From an uncultured Alistipes sp. (GTDB lineage Bacteria > Bacteroidota > Bacteroidia > Bacteroidales > Rikenellaceae): a stretch of 64,000 nucleotides of DNA. Below the pieces are notes generated by a model that saw only the letters and a program-made list of their open reading frames with translations, did not search any database and was not told where the DNA came from. The stretch's first letter is position 1. Every line of letters begins with the position of its first letter. Shown in pieces: positions 16,031 to 23,918 of the stretch. The stretch covers positions 1 to 64,000 of the forward strand of contig CANQGQ010000011.1 in assembly GCA_947623305.1 (NCBI GenBank). The letters are read 5' to 3'. The position numbers were made by a program, and so were the translations under genes.

Positions 16031-17461
16031 ATGAAACACCTTTTCGCAACCTTCGTCGCGCTGCTGGCCGCGGCCTGCGCACCGTCGCAGCAGGCAACAG
16101 ACGACGTTGTGCTTCCATGGAAGCACGGGCCGTTGTGTGTCTCGCCCAACGGCCGCTACCTGCAACACACCGACGGCACGCCCTTCTTCTGGTTGGGCAA
16201 TACCGGCTGGCTGCTGCCCGAACGACTGACGCGCGAAGAAGCCGATTATTTTCTCGAAACCTGCCGCGAGGCGGGCTACAATGTCGTCCAGGTGCAAACC
16301 GTCAACGGGGTTCCGGCCCGGAATGCCTACGGCAAATTGTCGATGCCCGACGGATTCGACTTTTCGCGGATCGAGGCCGAAGGCCCCGATGGCTACTGGC
16401 AGCACATGGACTACATCATCCGCAAGGCCGAACAGGAGGGGATTTATATCGGCATGGTCTGCATCTGGGGCGGTTTAGTGAAAAGCGGCCAGATGAATGC
16501 CGCCCAGGCCGTGTCCTACGGTACGTTCCTGGCCAATCGTTACAAGGATTCCCCCAACATCGTCTGGATCATAGGCGGCGATATTCGCGGTGATGTCCAG
16601 ACCGAGGTGTGGGAGACGCTGGCCCGCACGATCCGCCGCATCGACCCCCGTCATCTGATGACCTTCCATCCCTTCGGACGCACCTCGTCGGCTACGTGGT
16701 TCCACCACGCCGACTGGCTTGATTTCAACATGTTTCAGAGCGGACACCGCCGCTACGACCAGCTTCGTGGCGACGGCGATGATGCAGCACAGGCTTCGCA
16801 AGCCGAGGACAATTGGCGTTATGTCGAAGTCGGCCTGCATTTGCAACCGACCAAGCCGATTCTGGATGCCGAACCGAGTTATGAGGAGATTCCGCAGGGG
16901 TTGCATGACCCCGAAGAGCCGTGGTGGAAGGCGCCTGACGTACGTCGTTATGCCTATTGGTCGATCTTTGCCGGTGCCTGCGGCCACACCTACGGCCACA
17001 GTTCGATCATGCAGATGCACCCTGGCGGCAGCATCGGTGCCTATGGCGCCCGCAAATCGTGGCGGGAAGGGTTGCAGGATGACGGTTTCAATCAAATGCA
17101 GTATCTGCGGCGTCTGATCGAGACATTTCCTTACTTCGAACGGGTGGGCGATCAATCGGTGATAGCTGGTGAAAACGGCACCCGTTATGATCGGGCGATC
17201 GCGACGCGCGGCAGCGACTACCTGCTGGTCTATACCTACACCAACCGACCGATGCAAATCGACCTGACGAAAATTTCGGGCGCTACGAAACACGTTTGGT
17301 GGTATTCGCCGACGAACGGTACACTGACGTATGTCGGTGTTTTCGAGAACGGCATCTATACCTTTGGCGGGGACGGCCCGACAGGCCCTGCACACGACCG
17401 CGTACTAATTGCAACCGACCGTCAGACCGATTATCTTTCGCCCGAGCAGACAGCGCTTTAA
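16031..17461 (+). CDS. GH140/DUF4038-family glycoside hydrolase (apiosidase-like lipoprotein)
   Basis: This 476-residue protein has a lipoprotein signal (LLAAACAP, Cys16). Residues from about 35 to 380 form a DUF4038-type TIM barrel (PFFWLGNTGWLLPERL, YNVVQVQTVNG) and the last 85 or so resemble the putative collagen-binding domain found at the C-terminus of this family (DYLLVYTYTNRPMQIDL). D184 in IIGGDIRGD and E281 in ILDAEPSYEEIP sit where the catalytic pair of GH140 enzymes is expected. Characterised GH140 members release apiose from rhamnogalacturonan II, but the DUF4038 group is broad, so exact specificity is uncertain. A weak TATCTTGT box lies about 30 bp upstream. It probably acts on the cell surface. 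Confidence 0.8.
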   Translation: MKHLFATFVALLAAACAPSQQATDDVVLPWKHGPLCVSPNGRYLQHTDGTPFFWLGNTGWLLPERLTREEADYFLETCREAGYNVVQVQTVNGVPARNAYGKLSMPDGFDFSRIEAEGPDGYWQHMDYIIRKAEQEGIYIGMVCIWGGLVKSGQMNAAQAVSYGTFLANRYKDSPNIVWIIGGDIRGDVQTEVWETLARTIRRIDPRHLMTFHPFGRTSSATWFHHADWLDFNMFQSGHRRYDQLRGDGDDAAQASQAEDNWRYVEVGLHLQPTKPILDAEPSYEEIPQGLHDPEEPWWKAPDVRRYAYWSIFAGACGHTYGHSSIMQMHPGGSIGAYGARKSWREGLQDDGFNQMQYLRRLIETFPYFERVGDQSVIAGENGTRYDRAIATRGSDYLLVYTYTNRPMQIDLTKISGATKHVWWYSPTNGTLTYVGVFENGIYTFGGDGPTGPAHDRVLIATDRQTDYLSPEQTAL

Positions 17462-17476
17462 ATGCCTTGCGGGGTT

Positions 17477-17520
17477 CGAAAAGGGGCGGCCGCCGGGATT
17501 CCGACGGCCGCCCCTTTTCG
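17477..17520. terminator. Bidirectional terminator between convergent enzyme genes
   Basis: A 16-bp perfect stem (CGAAAAGGGGCGGCCG, 17477-17492, with its complement at 17505-17520) closes a 12-nt loop and is flanked by A4 and T4. It lies between the convergent hydrolase (+) and pectate lyase (-) genes and can serve both. Confidence 0.85.
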
Positions 17521-17533
17521 TATCGCTCCGAAT

Positions 17534-19153
17534 TTACTTTCGCACTTCGTGAATCAGACGCGTCATATTATGGATGAACACCTGCGTCGAGATACCCATC
17601 ACCGGCTCGTCGGGCGCATAGGGCGAGGTATCGTATTCGTCGCCCACCATTGTCTGACGATAGTCGGTCGACTCGCTCGGTTCCATCGGCGGAATCGGCT
17701 TATAGGGATTGGAGATCTGGCGAATCGGTGAGAGCCAGTAACCCTCGGCCGTCAGCGAACGAACCAGTTCGTCGACCGACGGTTGCCTGTCGGCTTCGCG
17801 ACCACCGAATGCCGGACGCGGCTTATAGTAGTAGGGATCGAGCGGCGTCAATTCGGTGCCGATAAGCGGCGATCCGGCCGTAGCCTCCTCGCGCGACAGG
17901 GCTTTCACCTCCTCATAGGCACGTCGCAGGGCACCGACATTGATGTAGGCCGTCGAGTTGTAGTGGGCAATCGTACCAGTAATGTCCTGGTCGGTATAGT
18001 AGGTGCCATTCATCACGTTTGATCCTTTGCGGTGAACATAGAGCGGGCGACCGTCGTCCGGATCGATAAAGCGCGGCACCAAAATCGCATCGGGATCGCG
18101 CGACGGACGGCCCCAGCGTTGCACTTCCGATTCGGGCAGACGCATCGACTCTACGAAATCCAGTGCTGCCGGAATCCCCGACAGATACTTCGTATCCCCC
18201 GTCAAACGGTAGTAGCCCATCAGTGTACGCACCATGCGGATCGTGGTGGCGGTATTGATGGCACGCGGCTCGTAAGAGCGGGCATGGGCCGGCTGCAGGT
18301 CTTCGACGGTATATTGGTCGCCCCAGCCGGCATAGGGTGCTCCCTGCTGAAGGATGATCACGCAGTTCATGGCCCGCAGGATCGGTTCCTTCAGGCTTTG
18401 CATTCCGAGCGATTGGTAGCACTGGATCAAGAAGTCGATGTTCTCGGGAATCACATCGTCGTTGAGCGTAATAAATGATGAATAGTCGGCCTTGCCCTGA
18501 AACGGATGGTCGTACTTCAGCGGCCAGCGCTGCGGCCAGCCTCCGACGGGATACTGGCTCGTCAAAACAAGCCCGATCGCCTTCTCAAGCGCGGGCCGGA
18601 AAGAGGGATCGTACTTCTCGACATAGATACGCAACAGGAATTTGGCCGCCTCCATTGTACCGCCGTCGTCGAAGGTGGCATTGCCATAGTAATGCTGGAA
18701 CTCCTCGAGGCGCCAACCGCTCCTGCCGACGGTGGCATACCACTCTTTAGTGGAATTTTCGCCCGCAAAGTCGAACATGTAGTTCCAACCGCCACAAGGC
18801 AGCTGTCCCCAGATGAGTGCCCCGGCGATCCGTTCGGCGCACTGATAATAGTATTCGTCGCCGGTGGCATGGTAGGCGTCGAGCATCAGGTGGCCCACCG
18901 CAGGCGTACCGGGGGGCTGAATCCAGACCATTGTGCGCTTGGCCTCCATTTCGCCCCACGTGCGCGACATATCCGGCAAGTAGTTCCAAACGAAGCCGCC
19001 GCGATAACTGGCTACGTCCATCATATAATGCGTAGCCTGTTTCATGGCATCGAGGATGCGCTGTTCGGAGTCGGGCTGGCGGCCGAATGCCGAGGAAAAA
19101 CAGGCGGATGCAAGCCACAATCCGCAAAGCAGAATACGTTTCATGGGTTTCAT
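17534..19153 (-). CDS. PL10-like pectate lyase
   Basis: This 539-residue protein begins with a signal sequence (KRILLCGLWLASACFSSAFG; a cysteine at about 18 might make it a lipoprotein) and then shows an (alpha/alpha)-toroid sequence typical of pectate lyase family 10: LPCGGWNYMFDF, SQYPVGGWPQRWPL (residues 199-212) and YAGWGDQYT with later SYEPRAINTATT. Such lyases cleave homogalacturonan by beta-elimination, leaving unsaturated ends, which fits the KdgF-like gene nearby. The C-terminal 120 residues (from about EELTP) extend past the core. It lies 10 bp downstream of the GH43 gene in the same operon. The PL10 call is from motif memory, so a related lyase-like family is possible. Confidence 0.78.
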   Translation of the reverse strand: MKPMKRILLCGLWLASACFSSAFGRQPDSEQRILDAMKQATHYMMDVASYRGGFVWNYLPDMSRTWGEMEAKRTMVWIQPPGTPAVGHLMLDAYHATGDEYYYQCAERIAGALIWGQLPCGGWNYMFDFAGENSTKEWYATVGRSGWRLEEFQHYYGNATFDDGGTMEAAKFLLRIYVEKYDPSFRPALEKAIGLVLTSQYPVGGWPQRWPLKYDHPFQGKADYSSFITLNDDVIPENIDFLIQCYQSLGMQSLKEPILRAMNCVIILQQGAPYAGWGDQYTVEDLQPAHARSYEPRAINTATTIRMVRTLMGYYRLTGDTKYLSGIPAALDFVESMRLPESEVQRWGRPSRDPDAILVPRFIDPDDGRPLYVHRKGSNVMNGTYYTDQDITGTIAHYNSTAYINVGALRRAYEEVKALSREEATAGSPLIGTELTPLDPYYYKPRPAFGGREADRQPSVDELVRSLTAEGYWLSPIRQISNPYKPIPPMEPSESTDYRQTMVGDEYDTSPYAPDEPVMGISTQVFIHNMTRLIHEVRK

Positions 19154-19163
19154 TTAGCTGAGA

Positions 19164-20672
19164 TTATTGCAAAATGGTAAATTTAAACGAATCGAAACGG
19201 GCCGAACCCTCGCCGTAGACAAACAGGCCCGGCAGAACGCTTTGGAAATCGTAGAGCGTGTTGTGGTGATAGCCCGAAATATCCATGCCCCAGGTTTCGC
19301 GGTGCCACGTCGTGCCGTCGTAGCTATATTCGCCCGTAACGATATGGCGGTCATTGCGAATACGAATCCACATTGATTTCACAGGATGAGCCTGCAGCGG
19401 ATGACGGCCGCCACCGCGTACCAGGCCCATGCGGTGGCGGATACGGTTCATGCGGTTGAAGCCGTTGCTCATAAAGAATCCTCCATTGTAATAGAGCGTA
19501 ATGCCAGCCGTAACGTCGCCCTCGAGCGTGATGTGCGCCTCAACCTCATAGGCATGTTGGCCTGCTACGAAAAGCATCGGCGGCGAGCTGACCAGGTCGT
19601 TACCGGTAGCACGCAGCGTCAGTGTCCGGTCGGCGACGTGTACACGGGAGGGATCGTAGTTTTTGTAAAACTTCCACTCCAGGCCGACGCGAAATTCGCC
19701 GAGACGGGCATAGCGGTCGGTCGCAGCCGGATCGAAGGGCAGCGGTGCGACGATCTCCCCTTCGAGATCAGTTGCCGCGCAGGTTTTGAACCAGCCGTCG
19801 GAGGTGAGTTCGACCGGCTCCATGAGGGTCTGCCGTCCGAGATTATAGAAGCCGTTCTCGTAGGAATGGTAAATGATCCACCAGCGTCCGTCAGGGGTAT
19901 CGATCAGTGAGCCATGGCCCTTCGACCACCAACGGTCGCTGTTGCTGTAGGTATGCACCAGCGGATTGTAAGGCGAATTTTCCCACGGGCCATTGATCGA
20001 GCGTGCACGGGCCACGACTACCATGTGGCTGGTCGGCGGACCAGCCGTGCCGCCCTCGGCATTGAGGTAGTAGTAGTAGTCGCCGATCCGGCGCAGTTTC
20101 GGCCCTTCGAGGCAGAATCCCTCGGTCAGCCACTCTTCGGGATAGGGCCAGCCAGTATAAACGGTCTCTTCGGTGCCGGGAACCACGGCGAGGCCGTCGT
20201 CTGTCAGCCGGGCCCGTTTGCCGTTGCTCATAAAAAGCCAGCGCGAGCCGTCCTCTCCCACGACGTGGCAGGGGTCGATGTTGGCGATGTGCAGGTCGAT
20301 CGGATCGCTCCAGGGGCCGTAGGGCGACTCGGCCCAAGTAACGAAATTCTGACGACCGTTGGGATGGGCCACCGTAAAGTAGATGTAGAATTTGCCGTCG
20401 TATTTCGAGATGTCGGGTGCCCAGATCGACCCGAGGTAGCGCGTCAGCGCGCAGCTGATCGGCTCCCAGTGTACCAAATCGCGCGAGTGAAAGACGGTTA
20501 GGCCGGGCTGGTAGTCGAAAGCCGAGTGGGTCATGTAGTAATCTTCGCCGTCGCGCACGACCGTAGGGTCGGGATAGTCGCCTCCGAGAAGCGGATTGCG
20601 ATAGTGCTGTGCAGCGACCGGAACCGACCATGTCATGGCAGCCAACAGGAAAAAACAGAAGTTGCGTAACAT
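19164..20672 (-). CDS. GH43-family glycosidase (arabinofuranosidase/xylosidase type)
   Basis: This 502-residue secreted enzyme has a signal peptide (about 1-21, ending VAAQ) and a five-bladed propeller typical of GH43. D35 in GDYPDPTVVRDG is the expected catalytic base, D133 in ANIDPCHV the pKa modulator and E189 in GFCLEGPKL the acid. A C-terminal concanavalin-like domain (about 310-500) is of the kind seen in two-domain GH43 xylosidases. It probably removes arabinose or xylose side chains from pectic glycans or arabinan; specificity cannot be read from sequence. A promoter lies 26 bp upstream and the pectate lyase gene follows directly. Confidence 0.88.
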   Translation of the reverse strand: MLRNFCFFLLAAMTWSVPVAAQHYRNPLLGGDYPDPTVVRDGEDYYMTHSAFDYQPGLTVFHSRDLVHWEPISCALTRYLGSIWAPDISKYDGKFYIYFTVAHPNGRQNFVTWAESPYGPWSDPIDLHIANIDPCHVVGEDGSRWLFMSNGKRARLTDDGLAVVPGTEETVYTGWPYPEEWLTEGFCLEGPKLRRIGDYYYYLNAEGGTAGPPTSHMVVVARARSINGPWENSPYNPLVHTYSNSDRWWSKGHGSLIDTPDGRWWIIYHSYENGFYNLGRQTLMEPVELTSDGWFKTCAATDLEGEIVAPLPFDPAATDRYARLGEFRVGLEWKFYKNYDPSRVHVADRTLTLRATGNDLVSSPPMLFVAGQHAYEVEAHITLEGDVTAGITLYYNGGFFMSNGFNRMNRIRHRMGLVRGGGRHPLQAHPVKSMWIRIRNDRHIVTGEYSYDGTTWHRETWGMDISGYHHNTLYDFQSVLPGLFVYGEGSARFDSFKFTILQ

Positions 20673-20697
20673 TGGACATTCAGTGTTTCAGTTATTG

Positions 20698-20705
20698 CAA
20701 ATATA
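20698..20705 (-). promoter_or_regulatory. -7 box of the GH43-pectate lyase operon
   Basis: Read on the minus strand, TATATTTG (20705-20698) fits TAnnTTTG. The -33 region is only T-rich and lacks a clear TTTG, as in activator-dependent promoters. Transcription would start about 20 nt before the GH43 ATG at 20672. Confidence 0.45.
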
Positions 20706-20753
20706 ACCTTTTTTTCTAAAAGAGAGCCGAAATCCGCGACATTTCGGACGGGC

Positions 20754-20785
20754 GTTGCCAATTTGAGGCAAAATCGTTATCTTTG
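20754..20785 (+). promoter_or_regulatory. Promoter of the kdgF-like gene
   Basis: GTTG at 20754-20757 and TATCTTTG at 20778-20785, separated by 20 bp, match the Bacteroidetes promoter. The start site near 20792 lies before the ATG at 20809, which supports the long start that includes a signal peptide. Confidence 0.65.
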
Positions 20786-20808
20786 CGTTATCTACTATAC
20801 GAACTGCT

Positions 20809-21255
20809 ATGCGTTTGATCAAATTTTGGGCGGCCGCAGGTGCCTTGGTTGTCGCCGTATCGGCGGCGCCCCAAAGCCGGAGCGAGCTCCCGCAACAACA
20901 AATTGCTATGGAAAAAACCGGAAGCGCAGCTTTCATCTTCGAGGCCGAGACGCAGTGGGAAGATCTCGGCGGCGGCGTAAAACGCCAGATTCTCGGCTAC
21001 GACGGACAACTAATGATGGTCAAGGTGGTCTTCGAAAAGGGGGCCGTCGGTGCCCCGCACCACCATTACCACAGCCAGTGCACCTACGTCGCCAAAGGTA
21101 AATTCGAATTTACGATCGACGGCGAAACCCACATCGTTTCGGAAGGCGACTGTCTCTTCAAAACCCCTGACAAGCCTCACGGTTGCGTCTGTCTGGAACC
21201 GGGTATGCTGATCGACACTTTCAGCCCGATGCGGGCCGATTTTCTGAAAAAGTAG
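20809..21255 (+). CDS. kdgF: KdgF-like cupin, apparently exported
   Basis: The 148-residue product has a cupin core from residue 34 (MEKTGSAAFIFEAETQWEDL) with metal-ligand histidines in PHHHYHSQCTYVAKGKFEF and a second motif GDCLFKTPDKPHGCVCLEPG. This closely resembles KdgF, which converts 4,5-unsaturated uronates released by pectate or alginate lyases to linear keturonates. The first 20 or so residues (LIKFWAAAGALVVAVSAAPQ) look like a signal peptide with an SAA cleavage site, and the upstream promoter places the transcript start before this ATG, so export to the periplasm is likely. Known KdgF proteins are about 110 residues and cytoplasmic, so the location is odd. galM follows 7 bp later. 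Confidence 0.65.
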   Translation: MRLIKFWAAAGALVVAVSAAPQSRSELPQQQIAMEKTGSAAFIFEAETQWEDLGGGVKRQILGYDGQLMMVKVVFEKGAVGAPHHHYHSQCTYVAKGKFEFTIDGETHIVSEGDCLFKTPDKPHGCVCLEPGMLIDTFSPMRADFLKK

Positions 21256-21262
21256 CAGCGGG

Positions 21263-22417
21263 ATGAGTTTGTTGCGCCGTCTGCTGGGGCTGTCGGCGGT
21301 CGGAATGATCGTCGGAGGATTGGTTGCATTCACTCCGGCCGATGATTTGCCGACTACGGCCTCGGGACTGCGTACGGAGGCTTTTGTCGCCGTGATCGAC
21401 GGGCAGCCCACCACCCTCTACCGTCTCGCGAATGCATCGGGGATGGAGGTCTGTATCACCAATTACGGCGCCCGTATCGTTTCGATCGTCGTGCCCGACC
21501 GTAATGGCATGTCAGCGGATGTGGTGTGCGGATTCGAGTGCGTGCAGGATTACCGGAAAATCCGGCAGAATTTCGGATCGACCGTTGGCCGCTATATCGG
21601 CCGCATCTGCGATGCCCGCTTTACGATCGACGGCGTCGAATACCGGTTGCAAGCCAGCGGGGGAGGACACATCTCGCACGGTGGTTCACCTGGCTTTGCC
21701 GACCGTGTGTGGGAGTGCGAACGGTGCGACAGACGTTCGCTTGTGCTGGTCTATCGCTCGCCCGACGGCGAAAACGGTTTTCCAGGCAACCTGCAGATGC
21801 AGGTCGCTTTTGGCGTGCGCGACGACAATACCCTGACGATTGACTACGAAGCCACCACCGACCGGCCTACGGTGTTGAACCCCTCGAATCACTCCTTCTT
21901 TAACATCAACGGCGATCTTTCGTCCGACATATTGGCGCAGCGACTCCAGATCGACGGCGACAGCATCACCGAATACGACGCCAGAAAATGTGTAACGGGA
22001 CGTATGCTTTCCGTCGCAAATACCGCTTTCGACTTCCGCGAGTTTCGGCAAATCGGAGATCGTATTGACGACCCCGATCCGCAACTCGCCGTTACGGGTG
22101 GCTACGATCATGCCTGGGCCATCGACGGCTGGGATGGTTCGCTGCGCCGGGCGGCCCGACTTATCGACGATGTCAGTGGCCGGACGCTCGAGGTCTACAC
22201 CACCGAGCCCGCCGTGCATGTCTATACGGCCAACGGACACAAAGGCAACATCGTCGGCAAACGGGGTATCGTTTATCCGAAGCGCAACTCGATCTGTTTC
22301 GAAACGATGCATTTCGCCGACAGTCCTAATCAGCCCCAATTCCCTTCGACGCTGCTACGTCCAGGCGAGACTTTCCGGTCGACCACCGAATTCCGGTTTG
22401 GCATCGCAAACGAATAG
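21263..22417 (+). CDS. galM: Aldose 1-epimerase (galactose mutarotase)
   Basis: This 384-residue protein interconverts alpha and beta anomers of free aldoses such as galactose or arabinose. A hydrophobic N-terminus (LLRRLLGLSAVGMIVGGLVAF) suggests export. The GalM fold is supported by the start of the sandwich (YRLANASGMEVCITNYGARIVS), GSTVGRYIGRI, the histidine motif LNPSNHSFFNINGD, GYDHAWAID and the C-terminal FETMHFADSPNQPQFP, where the glutamate is the expected catalytic base. It is 7 bp downstream of kdgF and probably co-transcribed. In the locus it would process the monosaccharides freed by the glycosidases. Confidence 0.93.
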   Translation: MSLLRRLLGLSAVGMIVGGLVAFTPADDLPTTASGLRTEAFVAVIDGQPTTLYRLANASGMEVCITNYGARIVSIVVPDRNGMSADVVCGFECVQDYRKIRQNFGSTVGRYIGRICDARFTIDGVEYRLQASGGGHISHGGSPGFADRVWECERCDRRSLVLVYRSPDGENGFPGNLQMQVAFGVRDDNTLTIDYEATTDRPTVLNPSNHSFFNINGDLSSDILAQRLQIDGDSITEYDARKCVTGRMLSVANTAFDFREFRQIGDRIDDPDPQLAVTGGYDHAWAIDGWDGSLRRAARLIDDVSGRTLEVYTTEPAVHVYTANGHKGNIVGKRGIVYPKRNSICFETMHFADSPNQPQFPSTLLRPGETFRSTTEFRFGIANE

Positions 22418-22542
22418 CATAGAGATGTATTGCGGTGCAAGGCAGACAGTACGGGTTAGTGATTCGAAAAAGGAAATTCTCCGGAACATATTGATACATA
22501 ACGGAAAGAAGCGAAAGTTTCCGTTTCCCGCTCACGATAGAA

Positions 22543-22572
22543 ATGGCCGATAATCCAATGATTATCAGCCAT
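22543..22572. terminator. Hairpin between convergent genes
   Basis: ATGGC-C-GATAATC pairs with GATTATC-A-GCCAT around CAAT, a 12-bp stem with one mismatch. It sits between galM (+) and the cupin/CMD gene (-), but the T-tract is poor (CTCTATTATA), so termination strength is uncertain. Confidence 0.35.
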
Positions 22573-22627
22573 CTCTATTATATACATCCGATTGATCAAT
22601 TCTTTAATCCGCCAATCAGCCGCGCAA

Positions 22628-23896
22628 CTACTCCGGCAACACCTCGTTGAGGCAGGCAATGGCATTCAGCGTACGCGGATAACCGTTGTAAGGTAACAAT
22701 TGTGTAACGACAGCCAATAATGTATTTTTATCGTTGCCGACATGCACGTTCCCTTGGATATGTCCTTTCACCTGCGATTCGCAACCACCCAATGAAATCA
22801 ACATGGAAAAAGTCAACAGTTCCCGCATTTTGGTATCCAATCCATTGCGTGTCTGGTAGTCGCCGAAACAATTGGCCGAAAGGTAACGAGCGATATGTTT
22901 CTGATTGTCAGGCATGTTATCCGCCATCTTGCCGATCTGTTCGCCGAAAATGGATTTTTGCAAAGCAAGCCCTTTCGCGTATCGTGTTTCGGGAGAGGTG
23001 GTCGATTGTCCATCGAGCGGCAACGAAACATCGTTGGCAATCAGGAAATCATTGGCAACCTCGATGAGATCGGACACCTTGGCAATGCCCACATAGGGAA
23101 CAGCTTGATAAAGCACCTCTTTGATTTCGACGGGGGTAACACCGTTGGCCCAAGCGGCATGAAGCATCTTTTCATACTCCTGCACGGTGTGCTGGGCGAT
23201 CGTCGAAGCCATCGTTACCAAGATACGCGTCTTTCGGTCGAGGTCGCCGTATTGCTGTACTTCGTCGAATGCAAAATTATCGAAGATTTCGGTAAGTTCC
23301 GGATCGGTTTGTCGGTCGATCGCAACAGTTCCCGGAAACCACGCATTACGATTGCGTGCAGCGGCTTCCGACAGTCGAACGGTCGGTGTCGGCTTGGCAG
23401 TGGCTGCACGATATTGTTCGTCATCCACCGGCTCCAGCCAGGTGTTTTTGTTCGTCTGCGGATTGCATTCGATGGCGAGGTGAGAAAACCAACTGTCAGG
23501 TGCGGCACCGTGCCAATGTACGACATCGGGAGCGATTTCGACCACATCGCCGGGCAAAAGCTCACGAGCAGGTTGTCCCTTTTCTTGATAGTAACCGCGT
23601 CCGGCGGTGCAGACGAGCAGTTGGCCACCCGTGTGGCTGTGCCAGTTGTTGCGGCAACCCGGCTCAAACGTAACGTTCGACACCGGCATATTCAACGCCT
23701 TGTTCTGCGTCAACGGAGCCAAATAGGCCTGACCGATAAAATAACGTGAAAACTGCTCAGGCAATTTTTCGCCCTGCGGAAAAATCTGATGGAATGTCGA
23801 TTCGTTTTTCATGGGTTCTTGTGCACCGATAGGGGTAATTGCGCCGCACGATCCTGCGACGACCATTGCCAAGGTCGTTAAAATATGCGATTTCAT
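22628..23896 (-). CDS. Exported cupin / carboxymuconolactone decarboxylase-like protein
   Basis: I place the start at 23896 (MKSHILTTLAMVVAGSCGA), which gives a clean signal peptide of about 25 residues; the longer frame upstream is not protein-like. The 422-residue product has an N-terminal cupin (WHSHTGGQLLVCTAG, ELLPGDVVEIAPDVVHWHG, about residues 65-125) followed by two carboxymuconolactone decarboxylase/AhpD-like modules (ILVTMASTIAQHTVQEYEKM and LTFSMLISLGGCESQVKGHI). Only the second has a conserved Cys...His, and neither has the CxxC of AhpD. Relatives are often paired with aldehyde or alcohol dehydrogenases, as here, where the iron alcohol dehydrogenase gene ends 22 bp upstream. The activity is unknown; a redox or detoxification role is inferred. 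Confidence 0.8.
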   Translation of the reverse strand: MKSHILTTLAMVVAGSCGAITPIGAQEPMKNESTFHQIFPQGEKLPEQFSRYFIGQAYLAPLTQNKALNMPVSNVTFEPGCRNNWHSHTGGQLLVCTAGRGYYQEKGQPARELLPGDVVEIAPDVVHWHGAAPDSWFSHLAIECNPQTNKNTWLEPVDDEQYRAATAKPTPTVRLSEAAARNRNAWFPGTVAIDRQTDPELTEIFDNFAFDEVQQYGDLDRKTRILVTMASTIAQHTVQEYEKMLHAAWANGVTPVEIKEVLYQAVPYVGIAKVSDLIEVANDFLIANDVSLPLDGQSTTSPETRYAKGLALQKSIFGEQIGKMADNMPDNQKHIARYLSANCFGDYQTRNGLDTKMRELLTFSMLISLGGCESQVKGHIQGNVHVGNDKNTLLAVVTQLLPYNGYPRTLNAIACLNEVLPE

Positions 23897-23918
23897 ACCG
23901 GTCGTTTTTTCTATTGCA

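Noticed and set aside
13808..16405. Open frame of 865 codons on the minus strand opposite susD
   Set aside because: It lies antisense to a clear SusD gene, has no family-like sequence or start signals, and long antisense frames are expected in GC-rich DNA.
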